Of a DNA stretch of 64,000 nucleotides, positions 7,490-16,186 are shown piece after piece. Source of the DNA: Evansella sp. AB-P1 (GTDB taxonomy: Bacteria > Bacillota > Bacilli > Bacillales > Salisediminibacteriaceae); NCBI RefSeq assembly GCF_029688925.1, contig NZ_JARUKY010000005.1:1-64000 (forward strand), read 5' to 3'. The translations under genes were made by a program, and so were the position numbers. The notes under the pieces are model-generated. The model did not search any database and was not told the DNA's origin. It worked only from the letters and a program-made list of their open reading frames with translations. Each line of letters starts with the position of its first letter. Position 1 is the first letter of the stretch.

Positions 7490-9619
7490 TTATTTTTCTT
7501 CCTTCACCTTTACTAGTCTTAGACTATTTAACGTAACGAGTAATGTAGCACCCATATCAGCAAAAATAGCAATCCATAGTGTCAACCAACCAGGGATAAC
7601 TAACAATAATGCAACTGCCTTTATAGCTAAAGAGAAGGTAATATTTTGTTTAATAATTCTCAATGCCTTCTTACTTAACTTAATCATATAGGGCAATTTG
7701 CTCAAATCATCGGACATTAATGCAATGTCAGCTGTTTCTATAGCAGTATCTGTACCTGCCCCTCCCATTGCAATTCCAACTGTTGAGGCAGCAAGTGCTG
7801 GAGCATCATTGACTCCATCTCCTACCATAGCTACACCTTTATGAGTATCCCTAAGTTCTTTAATGAAGTTCAGTTTATCTTGTGGTAGTAGATCAGCTTT
7901 TATAGTCGAAACACCTAGTTCCTTACCAATAGCAGCTCCTGTCTTTTCGTTATCTCCTGTTAGCATAACAGTTTCTACCCCAATTCGATTTAAGCTACTT
8001 ATCACATCTTTTGATACTTCTCTCATTTCATCAGCTACAGCAATCAAGGCTAGAATTTCCTTTTCCGTTCCTAATATCATGACAGTCTTACCTGCTGTTT
8101 GAAGTTGTGAAATATATTGTAACGTTGAAGGTTCTATGGATGAATGTAACTCCTTGAATAAATTGGGACTCCCTACAAAAAATGTTTTATTTTCGATTTT
8201 TGCTTTAACACCCTTACCAATGATGGATTGAAAATCATCTACAGCTATTTCATTAATATTCAAACCCTTATCTTCCGCTTTCCTAATGATGGCAGTTGCC
8301 AATGGATGCTGCGATCCTTTCTCTATAGCAGCTGTAATAGTCAACCATTCTGCTTCATCACCACTTAATGTAATCATGTCTGTTACAGCAGGTATACCTT
8401 TGGTTAATGTCCCTGTTTTATCAAATGCAATAACCTTTAGAGCACCTGCTTCCTCTAAGTGAACACCACCTTTAATTAATACCCCATTCCTAGCTGCATT
8501 TCCAATTGCTGTAACTATAGCAATTGGTGTAGAAACAACCAATGCACATGGACACCCAACAACTAGCGTAGCTAAACCTAAGTAAATCCAGTTATTCCAG
8601 TCTCCTCCGAAAAACAAAGGCGGAATTATGACAATGAAGAAAGCTAATATAATGATGGCAGGTGTATAATATTTAGAGAATTTATCCACAAAAGCCTGAG
8701 ATGGAGCTCTTTCTTCTTGTGCTTCTTCTACTAAATGAATGATTTTTGCGATCGTCGTATCTTCTACACGCTTTGTTACTTTTACCTCCAGTAACCCTTC
8801 CTCATTTAACGTTCCTGCAAAGACTTCATCATTAATTGCTTTTGAAAGAGGGACACTTTCTCCAGTTATTGCAGCCTGATTAATGGTTGACATTCCTTTT
8901 ACAACTACGCCATCCATGGCTAATTTTTGACCAGGTTTCACAATCATAATATCCCCTACTAAAATATCCTCTACGGGTATCACCATTTCTTTATTACCTC
9001 GTCGAATTAACGCTTCTTTCGGAGCAATTTCCATCAGTGACTCGATGGATTTACGAGCTTTGTCCATCGAATAACGTTCTAGTGCTTCACTTACAGCAAA
9101 TAAAATAACGACAATTGCCCCTTCCATCCATTCTCCAATGATGGCTGCACCGATAATGGCAACAGTCATCAATGTGTGCATATTAAACTTCAATTGAAAC
9201 AGATTTTTTATGCCTTTAAAAAATAAGGAATAACCACCAATTACTATAGAAGCTCCTATCCCTATTGTTGATAAAACTTTTCCATCTTCATATACTTCAC
9301 CAACAATAAAACTAACCATTAGCAAAATAGCTGAAATATACACCTTTACAGTCTCTTTTTGTTTCCAAAATGAGCTTCGTTCTATTGATCTATCATTCAC
9401 TTCTCGTATTTTTAAATTTTCAAAAGAACCTGCCTTTTCTAGCTCTTCAATGGTCGTACTACCAACTACAGATACTTTTGACGCACCGAAGTTCACTTTC
9501 GCATCTATAACACCATCCAGGTGTTTCACGTTCGTTTCGAACGTTTTCGCACAGTCTGCTCATGTGAAACCTTGAACTCGATACGTTGTTCTTTCTTCTA
9601 AATCTTGCTGTTTAGCCAT
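7490..9619 (-). CDS. cadA: Cadmium/zinc-exporting P1B-type ATPase with an in-frame TGA in its HMA motif
   Basis: A P-type ATPase exporting Cd2+, Zn2+ and probably Pb2+. From the ATG at 9619 it would have 709 residues. The core is intact: TGES at 252-255, membrane CPC at 356-358, DKTGT at 400-404, then the [10 protein letters not shown] hinge. The N-terminal HMA domain reads YRVQGFT, then TGA (9562-9560), then ADCAKTFE. The TGA replaces the first Cys of the GFTCxxC metal motif, with no frameshift and clear family sequence on both sides. An internal GTG at 9529 could start a 679-residue product, but no ribosome binding site precedes it. The ATG at 9619 has a purine-rich site and overlaps the end of cadC by 8 bp. 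The choice lies between a nonsense mutation, an assembly error and selenocysteine insertion; see findings. Confidence 0.85.
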
Positions 9620-9980
9620 TTTCTTTTCCTTCTTTCTTGTGCTCTAATGCAATAAACATTAATTGTTTAATATGGTCATCATCTAGAGAATAAAAAGCTA
9701 ATTTGCCTTCCTTTCTAAATTTCACTATTCCTTGTTTATGTAGTGTTCTTAAATGATGGGAAGTAGTTGCAACTGTTGCACCAATTATATTTGCAATATC
9801 ACACACGCATAATTCATCCTCTTGACATAATGAATACGTTATTTTTGTGCGATTCTCATCTGCCAGTGCTTTAAACAAAAGGGACACACTATTCGTGTCT
9901 TCTTTTAGTAATTCTGTCTGAATACTGTTCACCTTTACTTCATCAAAACAATAAATCTCGCATGTATCTTTCTTAGTCAA
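9612..9980 (-). CDS. cadC: ArsR/SmtB-family metal sensor repressor CadC
   Basis: A 122-residue winged-helix repressor. The four metal-site cysteines of the classic CadC (Cys7, Cys11, Cys58, Cys60) are all present at the same positions (DTCEIYC and ELCVC). The DNA-recognition helix region reads GATVATTSHHLRTLHKQG. It should leave the DNA on binding Cd2+, Pb2+ or Zn2+, inducing itself and cadA. The start is a TTG preceded by GGGGTGA at good spacing. It is the first gene of a two-gene operon; its last codons overlap the cadA start by 8 bp. Two operator-like inverted repeats lie upstream at 10032-10096. Confidence 0.92.
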   Translation of the reverse strand: MTKKDTCEIYCFDEVKVNSIQTELLKEDTNSVSLLFKALADENRTKITYSLCQEDELCVCDIANIIGATVATTSHHLRTLHKQGIVKFRKEGKLAFYSLDDDHIKQLMFIALEHKKEGKENG

Positions 9981-10031
9981 AGCCCTTCACCCCATTTTTA
10001 TTTCTTTGAATAACACATAGTCTCAAATGTT

Positions 10032-10096
10032 ATTCAAACTTTCATTTGAATATATAATAACATCAAATAACATAACATTCAAACGTTCATTTGATT
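10032..10096 (-). promoter_or_regulatory. cadC promoter with two CadC-type operators
   Basis: Two inverted repeats share one layout: ATTCAAA-N6-TTTGAAT at 10032-10051 (perfect) and ATTCAAA-N6-TTTGATT at 10077-10096 (one mismatch), 45 bp centre to centre. On the minus strand a TTGAAT -35 lies in the distal repeat and, 17 bp later, TATTAT serves as -10 next to the proximal repeat. This matches the known cad operator style. Confidence 0.75.
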
Positions 10097-10264
10097 AATA
10101 TCTTTTTTAAAATTATGTCCTATAAAAATAGAATCTGTTTATCTTTATTAGTGATTGTTGCTTCTCTATGCTCTATTACACCTTTAACACAACCTAAAAA
10201 TATGGAATAAGAAAAGACCTAATCCCAATAAATATAGGATAGGCCTCGTTTATACGTGATTAAA

Positions 10265-11155
10265 TTATTTGTTCTTGTAAAAACGATCTCTTACTTTCTT
10301 TAATCTCGCATGATGATTTAATATATCTAATCTTGCTTTTTCTGCCTCAGGAGCAATTGGTCGTAATTTATCTATTTCCCAATATTCAACGATCACGTCT
10401 AGCACTTGATCAAAATACTCAAGTGGACCATAGTTTGCTTCTTTAGCAATAATAGACATTCGATCTTCAAAGTCTGGCATGACAGCACCTGGCATTTTAA
10501 AATTCTTAATAACATGACCTAAATAATAGCAATAATTCGGCTCAAGTTGTAGGTGATGTTTGATGACATCACGATAAAAGGCATAGTGTAACGTTTCATC
10601 TTTTGCTAATCTGCGTAGTAGCGTTGATAAATCTTTATCATGGTCATTTGCCAGCTTGGCAACATTTAAATAGAAAACCATCGTAGCTAACTCTTGTAAT
10701 GTTGTATATACCATCGTTTCAAATGGAGTTTCAAAGTCAGGGTTAAAACCACTTTCTACTGTCTGCTTATGTAGTTGATGTAAACGCATCGGTTCTACAT
10801 TTCTAGTAATTAATAAATAGTTCTCAAGTAAATTAGAATGTTGATCTTCCTCTGCTGTCCAAGTATGAACAAAGTCCCTAACGACAGAAAGAGAACCCTT
10901 AAACGTTTGATCTAAATGTGATGTAAACCACGGAAGATTAACCTCTGTTAATAAAGCTGTTTCAACTGCTGTAATAATAGGTTTAGGTAAGGTAACCTGA
11001 CTTTCATCCCATGGTACTCTTTGAAAACTCATCGCTTTATCCCATGGTAAAAACTCGTGATATCCCCAATCTATCTTTGCTGCTCGAACTTTATGGTCTT
11101 CGTACATTTCTCTTAATTTCGGTTCTAATCTAAAATCTAAGTGATTTGTTAACAA
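10265..11155 (-). CDS. Soluble acyl-ACP desaturase (diiron)
   Basis: A 296-residue soluble protein of the stearoyl-ACP desaturase family, which inserts a double bond into acyl-ACP using a diiron centre, O2 and ferredoxin. The six iron ligands can be placed: Glu71 (LLTEVNLP), Glu103 and His106 (TAEEDQHSN), Glu155 (LQELAT), and Glu187 and His190 (KDETLHYAF). There is no membrane segment. The length is shorter than plant enzymes (about 350) but close to mycobacterial DesA-type proteins (about 275-340). The start is TTG at 11155 after a GGAGG site. It is monocistronic. Most Bacillus species use the membrane desaturase Des instead; the family is better known from plants and actinobacteria, so acquisition by transfer is possible but not shown. 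Confidence 0.88.
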   Translation of the reverse strand: MLTNHLDFRLEPKLREMYEDHKVRAAKIDWGYHEFLPWDKAMSFQRVPWDESQVTLPKPIITAVETALLTEVNLPWFTSHLDQTFKGSLSVVRDFVHTWTAEEDQHSNLLENYLLITRNVEPMRLHQLHKQTVESGFNPDFETPFETMVYTTLQELATMVFYLNVAKLANDHDKDLSTLLRRLAKDETLHYAFYRDVIKHHLQLEPNYCYYLGHVIKNFKMPGAVMPDFEDRMSIIAKEANYGPLEYFDQVLDVIVEYWEIDKLRPIAPEAEKARLDILNHHARLKKVRDRFYKNK

Positions 11156-12107
11156 AATTATGCCTCCTCCATTTAATCAAAAAAGATTGCAAATTAATAT
11201 AATTCTGAAAATACCTTCATGCTGTATTTTATTATACAGACATAAATCAACTATTACCACGTTAAATAAGTTATAAAACCACTTAATTCAATTTTTATTT
11301 AATAAGAAACTTAAAAAAAGTATCCTTCTTTTGTCATGTCTAAAACTCCTTGTTCTTACTCTCTAAGTCATATTCCCCATTTATAATGAACTTTATTTCG
11401 ACAAACAATTACTAAAAATATTCTCGGCAACAATAATGAACGTAACCTTCTAGATTTTTATGTCGTTTATAGAGGTATCTGTTAGTTGACATATAGTTCT
11501 TTTAATATAGTTATTTTGTTACTTCCCTAAGTGATTTGGTTTCAACTATAATTTCCTTGTACAAACAAGTTTAGCTATTTTTACCCGTGAGAATGGGCCT
11601 GTAATTTTCTTAGAAAGTTTGTATTCTTAGCTGAAATTACTTTGAAAATTATTTCTATATATTAAACTTTAGTAAACTTGTCTTTTATCCGCTTCAAAAC
11701 TCGCTTCATTTTACATCTTCGAATGTTTTATTAGAAATAATCCACCTAGATACCAACTGGTTTCCCTTCATTAACCTGACATCCAAAATATATTTTAAAA
11801 GTGCTAACACATACTCAACCGTCATAAAAAACGTTTTTTCCATAACACTCCCCTTCCTCGTATCCTATGGGGTTTAGAAGTGTGCCAAATTAAATTTTTA
11901 TAACATTTACACATTCAATGTTCATTTAGAAAAGGTCGCCAAAAGAACACATGTTCCTTTTGGGGTTGTATCAACATATTGCTGAAAAGGTGGTGATTCA
12001 AATGCAAATCATTTAGCAGTTCTGTTCGTGTTTTATAGTAAAAGAAGAACATATCATCATAGCCAAACAAATTTATCCAAAAACAATACACAGAAAAGGA
12101 TGGGAAA
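11156..12107. other. 950-bp non-coding region upstream of the GH28 gene
   Basis: No gene is supported. A 25-bp near-palindrome spans 11939-11963, centred on the perfect 12-bp palindrome GAACACATGTTC and flanked by CCAAAA and TTTTGG. At 11987-12016 a near-perfect ribosome binding site (AAAGGTGGTGATT) precedes a four-codon ORF, ATG CAA ATC ATT TAG. Both may belong to the control of the pectinase gene. The left 700 bp show nothing further. Confidence 0.4.
11939..11963. promoter_or_regulatory. Near-palindromic candidate operator upstream of the GH28 gene
   Basis: CCAAAAGAACA and its near-complement TGTTCCTTTTGG form a 25-bp site with one extra base, about 145 bp before the GH28 start. It could be an operator or a small hairpin. 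No bound regulator is encoded nearby. Confidence 0.35.
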
Positions 12108-15100
12108 ATGATGAAACAAAAAAAGAAGCTCAGTATTTTTCTAGTATTAATCATGCTTTTTAGTACATTTGCACTTAGTGGAATTGGTTTTTCACAAGTA
12201 CAGTCATCAGAACTTCCTGAAGCACCTGTCAATTTACAAATACCTACTCTTGCTTATGATGAAGAAAGCATCACTCTCGTTTGGGAGAAGCCAGAGAATT
12301 ATAGTGATATCGTTGATTTTAATGTTTACATGGATAATAAAAAATTAGGTAGTGCAAAAGAAGACTATAATAGTTTTCCAAGAGCCTATTTCGATAATTT
12401 CTATGAGAATATTGACGAAGACGGTTTTCACGTTGAAATACTTATACTTAATTATAAAGTGGAAGGCTTAAAGCCAAATAAATCTTATAAGTTCCACGTT
12501 ACTTCCGTTAATGCTGAAGGAGTAGAATCGGCTCCTTCCAATACAATTGTGGGAACTACAACATCAATACCTGAAGTTTTCAACATTTTAGATTTTGGAG
12601 CAACTCCTGACGACGAGCAAGACGATACAGCAGCCATCCAAGCGGCCATCGACGCAGTATCACCAGGTGGAAAAGTATTAATCCCTGAAGGGAAGTTTAT
12701 CTCTGGTGAACTATGGCTTAAAGGTGAAATGACGTTCCAAGTAGACGGACACCTCCAAGCTTCTTTAAATCCAGAAGTTTATACTCGAGGACATTGGCTG
12801 TATGACTTTTCTACTGATCAACGGAATTATGCTTTAATTAATATCCATACGTACGATTACTATAGTATAAAGAACGTCAGAATCGTAGGAAACGGGATCA
12901 TTGATGGAAATGGTTGGAAGGAATGGCCAGGTAATGAAAAGCTTGTAGATGAAGTTGGCAATGAATGGGATCTATTCTGGCCAGGAAACAACTCTAACGT
13001 TACTGGAGGGGTTCCCGCTGTTCTACCGGATGGCACACTTGCTCCAATAGACCTAGATAATCCGAACGTACGTGGTAGATTAGCAGCTCTTCAATCGTGG
13101 CATGCTCAAGCAGAAGGAATGAATCAATCCGGTGCCTATCCAAACCGTTCAAGCCTCATTGTAGCTAGAGGTGTAGATGGCCTTTATTATGAAGGTATCA
13201 CTCAGATCAATTGCTCTTATCATGGTATTGTAAATCTTCATAGTAAAAATATCGTCGTTAACAATACGATCACAGCTAACTATGACGTAAATAACGGTGA
13301 TGGTTGGGAATTTGGAAACTCACAGAACATTATGGTGTTTAATAACTTTATTGATTCCGGTGATGATGCGATTAACTTTGCTTCCGGCTTAGGACAAGCT
13401 GTAGCTGATGTAGAACCAACAGGAAAAGCTTGGATATTCAATAACTACATTCGAGAAGGACATGGTGGTGTTGTTGCTGGTAGTCATACTGGAGGTTGGA
13501 TTCAAGACTTCCTCATTGAAGATAATGTGATGTATAAAACGGACGTAGGACTGCGTATGAAAACAAATACACCGATGGGTGGTGGAGCACGCAACTTCCT
13601 ATTCCGAGACAATGCTCTTGAAAATATCGACGGTGATGGACCATTTGTCTTTACATCTGCATACACCGACGGAAACCAGGTTATTGAATATGAACCAACA
13701 AAAACAGTTTCACGATTTAGCGATGTTGTTATTGAAAATACAACAGTACGTAATCAACTTGGAAATAATAGACGTGCCATCTACATCGTTGGTATTTTAG
13801 ATCAAAACTTTGGTGAAGTGTATCATGGAGATATCACCTTTAAAGATGTGAAGTTTGATAACGTATATGCTGCAGATATTCGCTATGCAGACAATGTTCA
13901 TTTTGAGAATGTGGAATGGACAAACGTTATAGGCAATGGTGGTAATCCGTATAGAATTGTAAATTCGCATGGTCTTACTTTTGAGAACTCCACAATGGAT
14001 GATGTTTCCATCAATGCTTCAGAAGCACCTGTATGGAATGAAGGTGCCGAGATTACCGCTACATCGATACGCGATGCAGCTGTTACATTATCGTGGCCAT
14101 CTGCAACTGACAACTTAGAAGTCGTTGGATATACCGTATATAAAAACGGAGAAAAGGTTACCCAACCATACCAAACAACTGGTGGGACAATGTATAATGT
14201 TTCAGGCCTTGCACCTGCGACAGAATATACATTCAAAGTAGAGGCGCTAGATGCTACAGGTAACCGTACTACAGACGGGCCTGAGATTACAGTAACTACC
14301 ACTGGAGAAGCGGATGTTACTCCTCCTACGTCACCTGAAAATGATAAAGTTTCATCTGTTACTACAAGAATTCCAGGAACGATTACATTTAGTAGACAGA
14401 CTGTTGACGTCATATACCCTGGATATACTTGGGCGACAGTTCAATGGAATGCTGCTAGTGATGAATATGGCATAGCTGGCTATAATGTGTATGCAAATGG
14501 TGAATTTAACGGTTTCTCTAAAACAAATCGTTACACCCTGACTGGCCTTGATATGGGATCAACTTATAAAGTGGAAGTAGAAGCTGTAGATACATCTGGA
14601 AACACCACTTTATATCAACATGAAGATATATTGTTTGTTAAAACAAGACCACCATATGCTACTGGAGCACCTGAATTTGAAGAAGAAGCACTAGAAGCAG
14701 TCGTCGGTGATGATAAAAAGAGTGTCACTCTTAACTGGACGCCAGCAACTTGGGATTCTTCAGTAAACCAAGATGTCTTCGGATACAGAGTTTATGTAAA
14801 TGGTCAACCAGTAAAAGATGATGATGTCATCTTTAATCCAGTAAACGATGAAATGACTACTGCCGACACAACCTTTACTGTAACTGGTCTTGAAACAGGT
14901 AAGCGTTATACCTTCTCTGTTGAAGCAGGAGGTGTGACAACAAAGCTGGCTAAGAGAGAACGACTGGCTGATGTTTTACCGAACGCTTTATTAGAAGTTG
15001 AGGATTTCCGCTGGAGTGGTTTCGGACCGAGTATTGAGGTTCACGTAACACCTCGGGCGACACCATCAAATGGTAAGCCAGACACACCACCAGGAAATTC

Positions 15101-15122
15101 AAAAAATAGATCTGGAAACTAA
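12108..15122 (+). CDS. Secreted GH28 pectinase (exo-polygalacturonase-like) with FN3 domains
   Basis: A 1004-residue secreted enzyme expected to hydrolyse galacturonan. Order: signal peptide (about 1-33), FN3 domain (about 36-152), GH28 beta-helix (about 156-640), then three FN3 domains (about 645-733, 755-845, 860-985) and a polar tail. The helix begins with the pectinase-type motif NILDFGATPDDE. The GH28 catalytic motifs are visible as NGDG at 396-399 (variant of NTDG), DD at 419-420, GHGG at 451-454 and RMK at 483-485. There is no LPxTG or S-layer motif, so it is probably released. The ATG follows AAAGGA and precedes a strong terminator. The FN3 number is larger than in most single-domain polygalacturonases. 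Products could feed the uxu genes at 56-61 kb after conversion to fructuronate or tagaturonate. Confidence 0.85.
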   Translation: MMKQKKKLSIFLVLIMLFSTFALSGIGFSQVQSSELPEAPVNLQIPTLAYDEESITLVWEKPENYSDIVDFNVYMDNKKLGSAKEDYNSFPRAYFDNFYENIDEDGFHVEILILNYKVEGLKPNKSYKFHVTSVNAEGVESAPSNTIVGTTTSIPEVFNILDFGATPDDEQDDTAAIQAAIDAVSPGGKVLIPEGKFISGELWLKGEMTFQVDGHLQASLNPEVYTRGHWLYDFSTDQRNYALINIHTYDYYSIKNVRIVGNGIIDGNGWKEWPGNEKLVDEVGNEWDLFWPGNNSNVTGGVPAVLPDGTLAPIDLDNPNVRGRLAALQSWHAQAEGMNQSGAYPNRSSLIVARGVDGLYYEGITQINCSYHGIVNLHSKNIVVNNTITANYDVNNGDGWEFGNSQNIMVFNNFIDSGDDAINFASGLGQAVADVEPTGKAWIFNNYIREGHGGVVAGSHTGGWIQDFLIEDNVMYKTDVGLRMKTNTPMGGGARNFLFRDNALENIDGDGPFVFTSAYTDGNQVIEYEPTKTVSRFSDVVIENTTVRNQLGNNRRAIYIVGILDQNFGEVYHGDITFKDVKFDNVYAADIRYADNVHFENVEWTNVIGNGGNPYRIVNSHGLTFENSTMDDVSINASEAPVWNEGAEITATSIRDAAVTLSWPSATDNLEVVGYTVYKNGEKVTQPYQTTGGTMYNVSGLAPATEYTFKVEALDATGNRTTDGPEITVTTTGEADVTPPTSPENDKVSSVTTRIPGTITFSRQTVDVIYPGYTWATVQWNAASDEYGIAGYNVYANGEFNGFSKTNRYTLTGLDMGSTYKVEVEAVDTSGNTTLYQHEDILFVKTRPPYATGAPEFEEEALEAVVGDDKKSVTLNWTPATWDSSVNQDVFGYRVYVNGQPVKDDDVIFNPVNDEMTTADTTFTVTGLETGKRYTFSVEAGGVTTKLAKRERLADVLPNALLEVEDFRWSGFGPSIEVHVTPRATPSNGKPDTPPGNSKNRSGN

Positions 15123-15131
15123 CGCTATTAT

Positions 15132-15173
15132 CAACAGCCCTTGAATAAATATCAAGGGCTGTTGTTCTTTTTT
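15132..15173 (+). terminator. Terminator of the GH28 gene
   Basis: CAACAGCCCTTGA (15132-15144) and TCAAGGGCTGTTG (15152-15164) form a perfect 13-bp stem with a 7-nt loop, followed by TTCTTTTTT. Confidence 0.9.
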
Positions 15174-15336
15174 CATGAGAAATAAGGACCCCTGCAATCA
15201 GTTTCCCTTTAAGCGAGAGAATGCTATGATTCTATTAGAAAATAATGAAAAAATCCTTAATAAATAATTTTTTGTATATTCCCCCCTTAGCTAAGCCGAG
15301 ACAAACCGACATTCAGGAAGAGAGTGAAAAGTACAA

Positions 15337-16059
15337 ATGAAAAAAATGATCGTCATTTTATGTATTATTATCCCTATATTTTTGCTAGTCGGATACACAT
15401 TAAATGAAACTTCTAAATCTAGAAATTTTCAATTTTTCGGTGGACTAGTAACACAGGTAGAAACAAATGAAAAAGTAGTAGCATTAACATTCGATGATGG
15501 CCCCGGTATCAATACGCAAGAAATATTACATATATTGAAAAAGAACGATGTAAAAGGAACATTTTATTTAACCGGCTATGAAATCGAAACTTATGTACAC
15601 GATGCCGTTGACATTGTGGAAGCTGGTCATGAAATTGGCAATCATTCTTACTCCCATCAACGAATGGTGTTTAGATCACCTTCATTTATTGAAGAAGAAA
15701 TTGAAACAACAGATGAATGGATACGACACATTGGCTATGAAGGAGAGATCACTTTCAGACCACCATACGGGAGAAGATTGTTTTTATTACCCCATTACTT
15801 AGCAAAACACGACAGACAAACAGTCCTTTGGAATATTGAACCGGAGTCCTACCCAGACATCGCCAATGATTCCTCGAAAATTGTATCGCACGTTGTAGAC
15901 AACATTGAACCGGGATCCATCATTTTATTGCACGTTATGTATGAAAGTCGTAGAGAATCACTAGATGCCGTTGAAGGAATCATTACTACTTTAAAAGAGG
16001 AAGGCTATTCCTTCGTCACTGTTTCTGACTTATTAAAATATAATAATGAAGAAGCCTAA
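15337..16059 (+). CDS. Polysaccharide deacetylase family protein (NodB domain)
   Basis: A 240-residue protein anchored by an N-terminal membrane segment (residues 4-22) with an extracytoplasmic NodB domain. It is likely a zinc-dependent de-N-acetylase of peptidoglycan or another amino-sugar polymer. The family motifs are present: TFDDGP (51-56, catalytic base and metal Asp), HSYSH (103-107, metal His pair), RPPYG (141-145) and LLHV (197-200, catalytic His). It lies next to a penicillin-binding protein and a glucosaminidase, which supports a cell-wall role. The ATG is preceded by an AGGAAGAGAG site. It resembles Bacillus PdaA/YlxY/YxkH-type proteins, but the sequence does not tell me which. 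Confidence 0.88.
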   Translation: MKKMIVILCIIIPIFLLVGYTLNETSKSRNFQFFGGLVTQVETNEKVVALTFDDGPGINTQEILHILKKNDVKGTFYLTGYEIETYVHDAVDIVEAGHEIGNHSYSHQRMVFRSPSFIEEEIETTDEWIRHIGYEGEITFRPPYGRRLFLLPHYLAKHDRQTVLWNIEPESYPDIANDSSKIVSHVVDNIEPGSIILLHVMYESRRESLDAVEGIITTLKEEGYSFVTVSDLLKYNNEEA

Positions 16060-16104
16060 TTTAGCTTTTAAAATCTCCTAACCCTTGAAAATTCTCTAAA
16101 AAAA

Positions 16105-16147
16105 TTGAAAATCCATTCTCATTTTCACTTGAGAATGGATTTTTTTG
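16105..16147. terminator. Bidirectional terminator between the deacetylase and PBP genes
   Basis: AAAATCCATTCTC (16108-16120) and GAGAATGGATTTT (16131-16143) form a 13-bp perfect stem with A-rich and T-rich flanks. It serves the two convergent genes. Confidence 0.85.
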
Positions 16148-16186
16148 TGGGATAATCTTCGAAACTCTGTACTATGACTGTCCCCT

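Noticed and set aside
11915-12232. Open frame of 105 codons on the minus strand upstream of and overlapping the GH28 start
   Set aside because: It overlaps the signal peptide of a clear gene on the other strand and has no ribosome binding site.
13898-14413. 171-codon antisense frame inside the GH28 gene
   Set aside because: Antisense shadow of FN3-domain coding sequence with no ribosome binding site.
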